DNA of 32,373 nucleotides from Brachyspira sp. CAG:484 (lineage in GTDB: Bacteria > Cyanobacteriota > Vampirovibrionia > Gastranaerophilales > Gastranaerophilaceae), in the NCBI GenBank assembly GCA_000431315.1, contig HF989715.1, positions 21,495 through 53,867 on the forward strand. Direction: 5' to 3'. The position numbers were made by a program, and so were the translations under genes. The notes below the pieces were generated by a model. It did not search any database. It saw nothing but the letters and a program-made list of their open reading frames with translations, and was not told the origin of the DNA. Below, piece after piece: positions 22,429 through 31,186 of the stretch. Each line of letters opens with the position of its first letter. Within the stretch, counting starts at the first letter, position 1.

Positions 22429-23658
22429 TTATACGTCTTCTGTTATAAAGCCGGTTTGGATTATATTTTTGCCGAATTTTTCTTCGAGTTTGTCAAAACA
22501 TTTTGAAAGCTTGTCTTTCTTCTCGTTAGCTTCATTATCTGCAAAAAGTGAAAGCTGGGCTTCTGAATTGAGCACAAATGTATCAAGTATAACTCCTGTG
22601 CTTCTGTATAAAATATTTGGATTATAAAGTTCATCAAGCATTTCAAATATTACATCTGAAATCTCCAGTTCAAAGCTTGTTGCCTGGTTTAGAACTCTTT
22701 TATCATAATAAACTTTAAAATCCTTTGTTCTCAGCATAATCCCGACACCATGGCATTTTGCATTGATTTTTCTGAGTTTTACACAGGCCCTGTGAATGTG
22801 GTAATTAAGTGAATTTTTAATATATTCCTTGTCTGATGTAAACTTTGCCATTGCGCTTGTTTTCTGAATTGATTTAGGAAGCTTAACTTCATCAGAAACT
22901 ACTGATACCATTTCTCCGAGAAGTTCATGCTTCATTTCCAGCCCGCGAATTCCTATTTGTTTATTAAGCCACAGGTCTGATTGTTTCACCAGTTCGTAGG
23001 CAGTTAAAATCCCATGACGCCTGAACATTGCAGATAAATTTCTTCCGATTCCCCATATCTCATCAATGCCTGTTTCTTCAAGTACAGGAATAATCTTACG
23101 AGAGCCGATTAAAAAAATGCCGTCTTCATGTGTTTTTGCCTTATCTGATGCCAGTTTAGCAAGCGACTTTGAAGAACTTAATCCTATTGAAACCGGTATA
23201 TCAACTTCATCTTTTATAGCTTGCCTTATCATCTGCGCTATTTCAAGATAATTTTTCTTATAAAGCCGTTCAAGCCCGGTCAAATCTACAAAAGCTTCGT
23301 CAATCGAATAGACTTCAACTTTAGGGGAAAATCGTTTTAGAACTGCCATAACCTCTTTCGAAATTTCTGAATACAGATCGTGGCTGGCATTTATGTAAAC
23401 AGCCTCCTTCATTTTTCCGGTAATCTGAAAATACGGCATACCCATACGGATACCGAGAGCTTTTGCTTCTTTTGAGCGCGAGATTACACACTGACCTCTG
23501 CCTGACATTACACAGACAGGCTTTCCTTTGAGTTCGGGATTAACCTTCTGTTCACACGATACGAAAAAAGAATCACAATCAACTAATGCTATAACATTTT
23601 TCTTTGCCATAGCAATATTATCAATTCGATTTTGGATTTCTTCCACTTTTTCAGGCAT
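22429..23658 (-). CDS. Y-family (UmuC/DinB-type) translesion DNA polymerase
   Basis: 409 residues. Copies past damaged bases. Catalytic residues are visible: D27 in LVDCDSFF, and D120-E121 in VYSIDEAF; the aromatic pair F31-F32 forms the sugar gate. KPVCVMSGRGQCVISRSKEAKALGI is closer to UmuC than to DinB. The C-terminal segment holds QLSLF (368-372), a beta-clamp binding motif. No UmuD or LexA-type gene is near. The ATG at 23658 overlaps the rqcH stop by one base (TAATG), so translation is probably coupled; a second ATG at 23610, right before AKKNVIALVDCDSFF, has no ribosome site. A LexA-type box was not found upstream of the pair. Confidence 0.92.
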   Translation of the reverse strand: MPEKVEEIQNRIDNIAMAKKNVIALVDCDSFFVSCEQKVNPELKGKPVCVMSGRGQCVISRSKEAKALGIRMGMPYFQITGKMKEAVYINASHDLYSEISKEVMAVLKRFSPKVEVYSIDEAFVDLTGLERLYKKNYLEIAQMIRQAIKDEVDIPVSIGLSSSKSLAKLASDKAKTHEDGIFLIGSRKIIPVLEETGIDEIWGIGRNLSAMFRRHGILTAYELVKQSDLWLNKQIGIRGLEMKHELLGEMVSVVSDEVKLPKSIQKTSAMAKFTSDKEYIKNSLNYHIHRACVKLRKINAKCHGVGIMLRTKDFKVYYDKRVLNQATSFELEISDVIFEMLDELYNPNILYRSTGVILDTFVLNSEAQLSLFADNEANEKKDKLSKCFDKLEEKFGKNIIQTGFITEDV

Positions 23659-25244
23659 TAGTCAATGATAATTTCTTGTTCTTCGCGGTAAGTTACATAT
23701 CCTAAGTTTGCTTTTGGCGGCTTTCTTAGATATTTCCGTTTAGTATAAATCACCCCAACCTTTGACGATTCGGAGGCTGATGAATTTATTTTTGCAAGCC
23801 GGGCACATTTTAAGATAATTTCATCCGGCGGGTTTTTCCCTTTCAGTAAAACATGAGAGCCGGCGCAGTTTCGTGTGTGAAACCACAAGTCTTCATCCTG
23901 TGCGAGTTTTGAGATTATATAATCATTTTGTCTGTTATTTTTCCCTATAAAAATAGTGTAATCTCCTTCTTTTAGCTGTATAGGTTCAACAGCACTTTTT
24001 TTCTCTTTAGTTTTTTCTTCCGGTTGAAGCTCTGCTTTTATTTCCAGAAGTTCTTTTATGTTTTCTGCACAGTTGATGGAATATTGCACCTGTTCGCAGT
24101 AAGCTTTATTCTCTTTGAGCTGTTCGCTCATTTCGGTCAATTTTAGCTTTGATGTTTTGCCTTTGTTATAAAGCTTGTAGAATTGGTTTGCATTTTCTTT
24201 AAGTGTTTTTGTTTCATCAAGTTCGATTGTCAGGTTTTTATTATTTTCGTAGTCAAAAACATCGATTTTTGATGAGTAATCCTTGTTGTTGTAAAGGTTC
24301 GCCATGATTAAATCGCCTAAAAGTCTGTATCGGTCATGGTTTTCATCACGTTTAATCTGGGCATTAATTTTGCTTAGTGAAGTTTTTATTTTTTTTAGTT
24401 TTTGATTTGTTTCTGTTGTGAGATGAGTTCGTAAAGCTTTGAATTTTTCTTTTGCCTGATAATATGTAAAATAATTATCAATCATTGCATTAACACTTTC
24501 CTGCTCTGAGGCAGGTTCAATCAGCTCTTTAAAAAGTGAAAATTCTTTATAATCTTGAGAAATTGCGGGATGTATATTTTTCAAATTAATGAAATCTTTC
24601 AGTTGTGAAAGCGGTTTGTCCGTACATTGTGATGCAAAAGATTTGGAAAACCAGAAAAATTCATCTGAAAGTTTTTCATAGTCAATTTCGCCATTATAGG
24701 TTAAGATGTCTGCTTTTATTTGTTTTGGCGGATAGACATAAGGAAGCGTTCCTGCCATTTCTCTTACACTGCTTTTTTCTGCTCCTACATTATGTGCGCA
24801 TCCTATAATAACATTTGTATCATCATTGTATAGGATTATGTTGGAGTGTTTGCCCATAAGTTCTATAGCAAGACACAAATATATTTTTTCAGATAACTCA
24901 TTATATGTTTCTATATAAAACTCCAGAATTCTCTCATAAGGCGGCTGTTTTACCCCGCAAATTTTTGAGTTTTCCAGGTATTTTCTTAAAAGCATACAAA
25001 ACATCGGCGGTTTTTGCGGAATTTCAATTATCCTGCGGGCTTCATTTTCTTTGCTCATGAAGCAAAGGTGATGAAGCTGAGGATTTATATTCACATAAAA
25101 TTTTCTGGTTTGCGCATTATTTCTTATTGTGAATACAAACTCCCTTCTTGTCGGCTGCTGGATTTTCTGTATTCTTGCGCCGTTTAAAAATTCAGAGTTT
25201 TCTTCTGTCCAGGCTTTTAAAGTTAAACTATCAAAGGTAATCAT
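23658..25244 (-). CDS. rqcH: RqcH / NFACT (FbpA) ribosome quality control protein
   Basis: 528 residues. In bacteria RqcH binds stalled 50S subunits and directs C-terminal alanine tailing. N-terminal NFACT-N (1-200: NGARIQKIQQP, KFYVNINPQLHHLCF, MLLRKYLEN, LAIELMGKHSNIILY), two helix-hairpin/coiled-coil parts (about 210-420), and the C-terminal NFACT-R domain (about 428-528: GDYTIFIGKNNRQNDYI, DLWFHTRNCAGSHVLL, KYLRKPPKANLGYVTYRE). The residue pair usually written D-R in NFACT-N appears here as E104-R105. There is no Shine-Dalgarno; CATAAT ends three bases before the ATG. The downstream polymerase gene is coupled by TAATG. Confidence 0.93.
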   Translation of the reverse strand: MITFDSLTLKAWTEENSEFLNGARIQKIQQPTRREFVFTIRNNAQTRKFYVNINPQLHHLCFMSKENEARRIIEIPQKPPMFCMLLRKYLENSKICGVKQPPYERILEFYIETYNELSEKIYLCLAIELMGKHSNIILYNDDTNVIIGCAHNVGAEKSSVREMAGTLPYVYPPKQIKADILTYNGEIDYEKLSDEFFWFSKSFASQCTDKPLSQLKDFINLKNIHPAISQDYKEFSLFKELIEPASEQESVNAMIDNYFTYYQAKEKFKALRTHLTTETNQKLKKIKTSLSKINAQIKRDENHDRYRLLGDLIMANLYNNKDYSSKIDVFDYENNKNLTIELDETKTLKENANQFYKLYNKGKTSKLKLTEMSEQLKENKAYCEQVQYSINCAENIKELLEIKAELQPEEKTKEKKSAVEPIQLKEGDYTIFIGKNNRQNDYIISKLAQDEDLWFHTRNCAGSHVLLKGKNPPDEIILKCARLAKINSSASESSKVGVIYTKRKYLRKPPKANLGYVTYREEQEIIID

Positions 25245-25326
25245 ATAATTATGTTAGCACAGATAAATTTTCAGGGAGGGCAAAGGACACACAATTAATA
25301 AAAATTTTGCAGCAAGTAAATGAGCA

Positions 25327-25468
25327 GCCATTGTTCTGCGAAATAACATAAAAAGTGAGTACTGCTGTAGAATTTTGCTTTGGATTGAATATAATACAAA
25401 TAGCCGGCGAATGAAGTTTTAGAAAGAAATTCTTATTTACTGCACATTATCTAACAATGGCGGCTATT
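25327..25468. repeat. Two overlapping inverted repeats upstream of nfeD
   Basis: GCCATTGTT (25327-25335) is the perfect complement of AACAATGGC (25453-25461), and AATAGCCG (25399-25406) of CGGCTATT (25461-25468). The two right arms share one base, so the two hairpins would compete. The right end touches the -35 of the nfeD promoter. It may be a small mobile-repeat relic or a regulatory RNA structure. Confidence 0.5.
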
Positions 25469-25496
25469 TGCTAAAATCAAATGTATATGTTATAAT
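25468..25496 (+). promoter_or_regulatory. Promoter of the nfeD-qmcA operon
   Basis: TTGCTA (25468-25473), 17-base spacer, TATAAT (25491-25496) preceded by TG-T, an extended -10. Confidence 0.68.
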
Positions 25497-25527
25497 TATC
25501 TTTGTATTAGAGACAGGAGTTTTAATT

Positions 25528-25956
25528 ATGCTATTATGGCAGATTTATTCAATTGCCGGCGTCGTGTGTATTATTCTTGAAATGCTCATTCCGTCAATGT
25601 TTTTCTTAAACCTGGCTATTGCGGGTTTTATAACAGCAATTATATCTTTATTTATTCATGACGCTAATATGTTAGCCGTTGATTTTATTATCTTATCAAT
25701 TGTTTCGGTATTTGTGCTAAGACCGCTGCTTTTAAGAACACTGAAGCACTCCAAAGAAAAAGAAACAGGACTTAAAGCTGAATATATCGGCAAAATTGTT
25801 AAGGTTATCGAACCTGTAACAAAGTACAGCGGTGCTATTACTATATATGATGAACGCTGGGATGCCAGAGTTGAGAATGATGATGAAATTCCAGCCGGTT
25901 CAGAGGTTCGCATTGTTAAAAATGACAGTTTGGTTATGTACGTAGAAAGGGTGTAA
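25528..25956 (+). CDS. NfeD-like membrane protein
   Basis: 142 residues. N-terminal membrane part with three or four helices (IYSIAGVVCIILEMLIPSMFF, FITAIISLFI, FIILSIVSVFVL) and a C-terminal OB-fold (EYIGKIVKVIEPVTKYSGAI ... DDEIPAGSEVRIVKNDSLVMYVE), the standard short NfeD (NfeD1b). NfeD proteins work with SPFH/stomatin partners in membrane microdomains; the partner follows 3 bases later. AGGAG eight bases before ATG 25528 decides the start over an earlier in-frame ATG at 25468. Confidence 0.9.
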   Translation: MLLWQIYSIAGVVCIILEMLIPSMFFLNLAIAGFITAIISLFIHDANMLAVDFIILSIVSVFVLRPLLLRTLKHSKEKETGLKAEYIGKIVKVIEPVTKYSGAITIYDERWDARVENDDEIPAGSEVRIVKNDSLVMYVERV

Positions 25957-25959
25957 ATT

Positions 25960-26931
25960 ATGACAATTTTATTATGGATACTGCTTGTTGCTGTAATTAT
26001 TTATGTTGCAAAAGGTATTTTGATTGTCCAGCAGCAGGAAGTAATTATTGTTGAGCGCTTAGGTAAATACGAAAAAACTCTTGAGTCCGGTTTGAATTTT
26101 ATAATTCCGGTTCTTGAAGCTCCGCGCGGTATGGCAAAACGTGTTACGCAAAGAGGAATAGACGGTACTGTTTATTCATATTCTAAAGAAGTTTCAAGAA
26201 TTGATTTAAGGGAAACTGTATTTGATTTTCCACGCCAGAACGTTATTACAAAAGATAATGTTACTATAACAATTAATGCGTTGTTGTATTATCAGATAGT
26301 GGATGCAAAAAAGGCTGTATATGCTATTGCAAACCTTCCTGATGCAATTGAAAAGTTAACCCAGACAACTTTAAGAAACCTTGTAGGACAGCTTGACCTG
26401 GATGAAACTCTTGTTTCGCGCGACAAGATTAATCAGGAATTGAGAGCAATTCTTGATGAAGCAACTAATAAATGGGGCGTAAAGGTTAACAGAGTTGAAT
26501 TGCAGGATATAATTCCGCCGGCTGATATTCAGAGTTCAATGGAAAAACAAATGAAAGCCGAGCGTGACAGACGTGCCGCAATCCTGGAAGCTGAAGGTTT
26601 GAAAAAGTCAGCAATTCTTAAAGCAGAAGGTCAGAAAGAGGCTGCTATTAACCAGGCAGAAGGTGAAAAACAGGCAGCAATCTTAAGAGCCGAAGGTATT
26701 GCGCAGGCGCGTGTAATTGAAGCTGATGCTGAAAAGGAAGCTATTCAGAGAATTATTGATGCGCTGGCTGATAAAGGACAGCCTGATAAATACCTGATTG
26801 CTATGAAATACCTTGAAACATTAACCTCTATTACTGCGGGTGAAAATAACAAGGTTGTTTATATGCCTTATGAGGCAACAGGAATTTTATCTTCTGTGGA
26901 TGGAATTAAGCAGATGTTCGATAAAAAATAA
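25960..26931 (+). CDS. qmcA: SPFH/stomatin-like protein (QmcA type)
   Basis: 323 residues. N-terminal membrane anchor (LLWILLVAVIIYVAKGILIV), SPFH/prohibitin domain (VQQQEVIIVERLGKYEKTLE, GLNFIIPVLEAPRGMAKRV, DLRETVFDFPRQNVITKDNV) and a long C-terminal coiled coil with repeated AEG units (ILEAEGLKKSAILKAEG then AINQAEGEKQAAILRAEG), ending with a conserved MKYLETLTSITAGENNKVVY helix and sheet. It probably forms ring assemblies with the upstream NfeD in the inner membrane and protects or organises membrane proteins. The 3-base gap indicates an operon. Family assignment firm; symbol is by similarity to E. coli QmcA. Confidence 0.93.
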   Translation: MTILLWILLVAVIIYVAKGILIVQQQEVIIVERLGKYEKTLESGLNFIIPVLEAPRGMAKRVTQRGIDGTVYSYSKEVSRIDLRETVFDFPRQNVITKDNVTITINALLYYQIVDAKKAVYAIANLPDAIEKLTQTTLRNLVGQLDLDETLVSRDKINQELRAILDEATNKWGVKVNRVELQDIIPPADIQSSMEKQMKAERDRRAAILEAEGLKKSAILKAEGQKEAAINQAEGEKQAAILRAEGIAQARVIEADAEKEAIQRIIDALADKGQPDKYLIAMKYLETLTSITAGENNKVVYMPYEATGILSSVDGIKQMFDKK

Positions 26932-26942
26932 TTGGTAGTATA

Positions 26943-26970
26943 AAGGGGCGGTGTATCCGCCCTTACTCTT
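26943..26970 (+). terminator. Hairpin after qmcA, possible weak terminator
   Basis: GGGCGG (26946-26951) pairs with CCGCCC (26957-26962) around TGTAT, with A-T pairs at the base and a broken T-run (TTACTCTTTT). It lies only about 18 bases before the DUF2142 start, so it could lower but not abolish read-through. Confidence 0.5.
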
Positions 26971-26980
26971 TTGATGGGAT

Positions 26981-28231
26981 ATGCGGATCAGGAAGCCTGA
27001 ATTTATATTTATAATTTTTGCGTTTATATTCGGTGTGGTTTTTATGTTTTTAACCCCGCCTTATAAAGTGCCGGATGAATCTTCTCATCTGTTACGGGCA
27101 TGTGAGGTTGCGGACAGGATTTTTTACAACAAAACTCCGGCGCAAAATGTTGAATGTGATAAATATATTCAAAAACAGTTTTCTTTAATACGACCGGCGG
27201 AAGTCTATCAGGTTACCGGTTATCCTCCTGTATTATATGCTTTTTCCGCTTTGGGACTAAATGCCGGAAAGCTCTGGGGCGGTGCTGTTATGTTTTATCT
27301 CGGGAGAATTTTTAATCTCCTGATGTGGATTGCTTTAATAGCTGTTGCTATCCGAATAACGCCGGTTTTCAAGTATCAGTTTTTATTTGCAGCACTTTTG
27401 CCGATGTCTGTTTATGTGGGAATGTCTTTGTCTGCTGATGCGTTTAATAATGCGTTTTCTTTTCTGTTTTTTGCTTATCTTTTTAAGCTTATATATGACA
27501 AAAAAGACCTTGAAAGACAGGATTATATTCTGCTTGTTTTAATGTCTTTATTAAGTGCTTTTACTAAAGGTGCAATTTATCCAATATTTCTGTTCTTTTT
27601 CCTGCCTATAAGGAAACATAAATACTTATTTTCGATTTTGTGTCTGGGGCTTGCCTTTGCATTGATGTCGTGGTGGGCTGCGATAAATCTGCCGTTTTAT
27701 AACCCTCAGGCATCTCCGGAATTACACCGGTATCTTTTGCTGCATAATCCTTTTGATTTTGTTTTATTGTATATAAAAGCTTTAATCCATAATTGTTTTT
27801 ATTATATAAGAGGTTGCATTGGAATTTTGGGGCTGTTGGATGTAAGATTTGCGTTACCCGTTTATATAATCACAATGCTTGTCTTTTTCTCTTCCTTTTT
27901 CTTTCTGCCAGAGAAAAAAGTTTCAAATCCGCAAAGAATTTTATCGCTGGCGGTATTATTTATGTTTCTTACAATGCTTCATTGTGTTTTATATATTACG
28001 TGGACGCCGGCAGGAACATACAAAATCTCAGGTTTTCAGGGTAGATACTTAATTTCAATTCTGCCATTTATCTTTCTTATTTTTGCCCAGAATAAAGATT
28101 ACGTTTCTGAAAAGTTTCAAAAATATTATAAGCTCTTTTTAATTATTTTTATATTCCTGCTTCTTTTATATGCTTCGTGGATACTTCTAAAAACCTACCA
28201 CATGCGCTGGGTTATTCATCTTTTGTATTAA
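26981..28231 (+). CDS. DUF2142-family polytopic membrane protein
   Basis: 416 residues with about ten membrane helices. DUF2142 hallmarks: TPPYKVPDESSHLLRA (24-40), the conserved acidic P-D-E motif in the first outer loop as in GT-C glycosyltransferases; SLSADAFNNAF; and GRYLISILPF near the end. Members are found in cell-surface polysaccharide loci and probably move or polymerise polyprenyl-linked sugars; this is family inference. The ATG has GGGAT just upstream, a weak site. The next gene is 207 bases away. Confidence 0.8.
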   Translation: MRIRKPEFIFIIFAFIFGVVFMFLTPPYKVPDESSHLLRACEVADRIFYNKTPAQNVECDKYIQKQFSLIRPAEVYQVTGYPPVLYAFSALGLNAGKLWGGAVMFYLGRIFNLLMWIALIAVAIRITPVFKYQFLFAALLPMSVYVGMSLSADAFNNAFSFLFFAYLFKLIYDKKDLERQDYILLVLMSLLSAFTKGAIYPIFLFFFLPIRKHKYLFSILCLGLAFALMSWWAAINLPFYNPQASPELHRYLLLHNPFDFVLLYIKALIHNCFYYIRGCIGILGLLDVRFALPVYIITMLVFFSSFFFLPEKKVSNPQRILSLAVLFMFLTMLHCVLYITWTPAGTYKISGFQGRYLISILPFIFLIFAQNKDYVSEKFQKYYKLFLIIFIFLLLLYASWILLKTYHMRWVIHLLY

Positions 28232-28393
28232 TGTCCGAAAAAATTCCGTATGGAACGTGAGCGTGATTTTTGTGAGGTGTATTAGAGAGTGTAGCTGTGC
28301 ACGTTAAGCGGAGGCAGGGCGTAAGCAGCGGAGTTCTGTTTTTGAATAATTATTTTATAAAAATACAAAAAACTAACTCATTTTTTATGTTTT

Positions 28394-28402
28394 TGGTAAA
28401 AT
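28394..28402 (+). promoter_or_regulatory. Extended -10 promoter for aspS
   Basis: TGG-TAAAAT, an extended -10 without a good -35, 37 bases before the aspS start. Start of transcription near 28409. Confidence 0.5.
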
Positions 28403-28438
28403 ATTAACAGACATTTACTAGAAAAGGAAGATAAAATA

Positions 28439-30220
28439 ATGATTAAAACAAGAATGAAATCGCATAACTGCGGAGAGCTTAATCTTAACAACCTTAATGA
28501 AGAAGTTGTTTTATCAGGATGGGCTGCTACAATCCGCGATTTGGGCGGTATTTTATTTGTGGAATTGAGAGATAGAAGCGGATTTTTCCAGATTGTTGCA
28601 AACCCGCAGATTAACCCTGAAGTTCACAAAGTTCTGGAAAAAGTCAGAACTGAATATGTTATTACCGTAAAAGGCAAAGTTTCTAAACGTCCAGAAGAAA
28701 CTTACAACGAAAAATATCCTACAGGACAGGTTGAAATGTATCCTGAAAGTATTGAAATCCTTTCAGAAGCAAAAACATTGCCTTTTGTACTTGATGATGA
28801 AAATGTATCTGAAGATATTCGTCTTAAATACAGATACCTTGATATTAGACGTGATGCGATGAAGGATAAACTCGTTCTCCGTCATAAAATAGTTCAGGCT
28901 GCAAGAAATTATATGAATAATCTCGACTTTCTGGAAGTTGAAACACCTATTTTAATCAAAACAACTCCGGAAGGTGCAAGAGATTATCTTGTTCCTTCCC
29001 GCGTACAGGAAGGTAAATTCTATGCACTTCCTCAATCACCGCAGATTTTCAAACAGTTACTGATGGTTGGCGGGCTTGAAAGATATTATCAGATTGCAAA
29101 ATGTTTTAGAGATGAAGACCTTCGTGCTGACAGACAGCCTGAATTTACGCAGATTGATATTGAAATGTCTTTTGTGGAACAGCAGGATGTTATTAAAGTT
29201 GTTGAAGGCTTGATTGTTGATACTTTCAAAGCCGCAGGTGTTGAGGTTAAACCTCCGTTCATTCAAATGCCTTGGCAGGAAGCAATGGATAGATATGGTT
29301 CAGATAAACCTGATACCCGTTTCGGGCTTGAATTATTTGACATCGGAGATATTATTCTTGAATCAAATTTCGATATTGTTAAAAAGACCTTGCAAAACGG
29401 CGGTATTGTCCGCGGTATAAGAATACCGGGCGGTGCTAAGTATTCAAGAAAAGATATTGATGATATTACAAAACTTGCAGTATCATTCGGTGCTAAAGCT
29501 CTTGCTAACATTATTTACAACGAAGACGGCACTGCTAAATCTCCTGTATTAAAGTTTGTGACTGAAGAACAGGCTAAACAAATTCAGGAAAGAGCTCAGG
29601 CAGAAGCAGGCGATATTATCTTCTTTGTTGCAGACAAACCGAAGCTTGTTTATGACATTATGGGAAGATTAAGACTTCACTTTGGTAAATCTTTAAATCT
29701 CATTGACGAAAGCAAACATAATTTGTTGTGGATTGTTGACTTCCCTATGTTTGAATGGAGTGATGAAGAAAACAGATTTATGGCAATGCACCATCCGTTT
29801 ACTTCACCTTGTATCGAGGATTTGGACAAACTTAAATCAGGTGATCTGGGTAATGTTAAATCAATTGCCTACGATATTGTTTATAACGGAACAGAACTTG
29901 GCGGCGGCAGTGTCAGAATTCACTCATCAGAAGTTCAATCTGCTATATTCAAAGCTCTCGGCTTAACCGAAGAAGAAGCTAAAGAAAAATTCGGATTTAT
30001 GGTGAATGCGCTTCAGTATGGTACACCGCCTCATGCAGGATTGGCAATTGGTTTGGACAGACTTGTTGCTTTACTTGCAAGAACTGATTCTATTCGTGAT
30101 GTTATTGCATTCCCGAAAAATTCAGGAGCAAAAGACCTTATGAGTGATGCTCCAGGAGAAGCTTCTTTGCAGCAGCTGCGTGAACTTCATTTAAAAAGCA
30201 CTGTTCAACAGCATAAGTAA
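28439..30220 (+). CDS. aspS: Aspartyl-tRNA synthetase, bacterial type
   Basis: 593 residues. N-terminal OB-fold binding the anticodon (SGWAATIRDLGGILFVELRD), catalytic core with motif 1 region, motif 2 FRDEDLRADRQPEFTQID (223-240), bacterial GAD insertion (about 290-420) and motif 3 GLDRL (538-542). It charges tRNA-Asp. The usual GWVxRRRDxGG stretch reads GWAATIRDLGG; Leu after RD is the residue reported for enzymes that do not mischarge tRNA-Asn, but I cannot settle that by eye. AAAAGGAAG lies nine bases before the ATG. A strong terminator follows. Confidence 0.97.
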   Translation: MIKTRMKSHNCGELNLNNLNEEVVLSGWAATIRDLGGILFVELRDRSGFFQIVANPQINPEVHKVLEKVRTEYVITVKGKVSKRPEETYNEKYPTGQVEMYPESIEILSEAKTLPFVLDDENVSEDIRLKYRYLDIRRDAMKDKLVLRHKIVQAARNYMNNLDFLEVETPILIKTTPEGARDYLVPSRVQEGKFYALPQSPQIFKQLLMVGGLERYYQIAKCFRDEDLRADRQPEFTQIDIEMSFVEQQDVIKVVEGLIVDTFKAAGVEVKPPFIQMPWQEAMDRYGSDKPDTRFGLELFDIGDIILESNFDIVKKTLQNGGIVRGIRIPGGAKYSRKDIDDITKLAVSFGAKALANIIYNEDGTAKSPVLKFVTEEQAKQIQERAQAEAGDIIFFVADKPKLVYDIMGRLRLHFGKSLNLIDESKHNLLWIVDFPMFEWSDEENRFMAMHHPFTSPCIEDLDKLKSGDLGNVKSIAYDIVYNGTELGGGSVRIHSSEVQSAIFKALGLTEEEAKEKFGFMVNALQYGTPPHAGLAIGLDRLVALLARTDSIRDVIAFPKNSGAKDLMSDAPGEASLQQLRELHLKSTVQQHK

Positions 30221-30236
30221 GTAATAAATTATTCCT

Positions 30237-30269
30237 AAAAAAGTTCCCTTAACCGAGGGAACTTTTTTT
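30237..30269 (+). terminator. Terminator after aspS
   Basis: AAAAAAGTTCCCT (30237-30249) pairs with AGGGAACTTTTTT (30256-30268) around TAACCG, with a T-run of seven. Confidence 0.92.
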
Positions 30270-30277
30270 ATTTGATA

Positions 30278-30283
30278 TATAAT
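30278..30283 (+). promoter_or_regulatory. ribF: TATAAT box immediately before ribF, leaderless start suspected
   Basis: A perfect TATAAT ends six bases before the ribF ATG (30290) and there is no Shine-Dalgarno in between, so transcription would start at or beside the start codon. The -35 position lies in the aspS terminator and is poor. Confidence 0.5.
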
Positions 30284-30289
30284 AAGATT

Positions 30290-31186
30290 ATGCAAATCTT
30301 CACTGAGTTAAATAAAAATCCGAATTTATCCCTTGCTCTGGGTTACTTTGACGGTGTGCATCTCGGGCATCAAAAAGTTATAGGCAGCGCTGTTAACTAT
30401 GCGCGCAAAAACGGAAATAAGTCTGCTGTTATTACATTTAAAGACCATCCTTGCTGTTTCTTCTATGGCGTATGCCCGAAATACATTTTAACAAGGGAAG
30501 ACAGGCTTAAACATTTGGAAGCTCTTGGTGTTGACTATGTTTACATACTTGATTTTGACACAAAGCTCTGTATGCTTTCTGCGGAAGAATATTTGAAGAA
30601 TATTCTGATAGACAACTTTTCTCCAAAATCTATATCAACCGGTTTTAATCATTATTTTGGCGCGAGAAAATCCGGCGGAGTTGATTTGCTAACAGAAAAA
30701 CAAAGCGTTTACGGATATAAATATTTTGAAATTCCTCCACAAAAATTTTATAAAGACACCATTAGCAGTACAGAGATAAGAAAACTTTTGTCATGCGGTA
30801 ATATCCAAAATGCCAACGAAATGCTTGGATATAATTTTGCTATTTCAGGTCAGGTTATAAAAGGTCAGCAGCTTGGTCGTAAAATAGGATTTCGTACTGC
30901 AAATCTCTTATACCCTCCTGAACTTATTGATTTACCATTCGGTGTATATTCTGTTATTGTCACATATGAAGGGAAAAAGTATAAGGGAATTACTAATTTT
31001 GGTATCAGACCAACTGTTTCTAATACTAAGCAGTGTTCTCTTGAAACCCATATCCTTGATTTTGACAAGGATATTTACGGGCAGCAAATTACTGTTGAGT
31101 TCTTAAAAATGATTAGGTCTGAAAAGAAATTCGCGTCGGTTCACGATTTGAAAGAACAAATTGCCAGAGATATTAGTATGATTTAG
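30290..31186 (+). CDS. ribF: Bifunctional riboflavin kinase / FMN adenylyltransferase
   Basis: 299 residues. N-terminal FAD synthetase domain: GYFDGVHLGHQKVI (18-31) with the nucleotidyltransferase HxGH-like motif, FKDHPCCFF, STGFNHYFGARKSGG and SSTEIRKLL. C-terminal flavokinase domain: GQQLGRKIGFRTANLLYP, GITNFGIRPT, LETHILDFDKDIYGQ and the closing SEKKFASVHDLKEQI helix. It makes FMN then FAD. ATG 30290 is chosen over a TTG at 30272 that would be upstream of the TATAAT box. The last 4 bases overlap the end of the converging prepilin-like gene. A degenerate second copy of its 3' half lies at 32046-32212. Confidence 0.95.
   Translation: MQIFTELNKNPNLSLALGYFDGVHLGHQKVIGSAVNYARKNGNKSAVITFKDHPCCFFYGVCPKYILTREDRLKHLEALGVDYVYILDFDTKLCMLSAEEYLKNILIDNFSPKSISTGFNHYFGARKSGGVDLLTEKQSVYGYKYFEIPPQKFYKDTISSTEIRKLLSCGNIQNANEMLGYNFAISGQVIKGQQLGRKIGFRTANLLYPPELIDLPFGVYSVIVTYEGKKYKGITNFGIRPTVSNTKQCSLETHILDFDKDIYGQQITVEFLKMIRSEKKFASVHDLKEQIARDISMI

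Noticed and set aside
28232..28393. Slightly GC-richer gap before aspS as a small RNA
   Set aside because: Only short complementary pieces (AACGTG/CACGTT) and no clear promoter-terminator pair; nothing firm to report.
30272..30289. TTG start for ribF
   Set aside because: It is upstream of a perfect TATAAT and adds residues foreign to the family.
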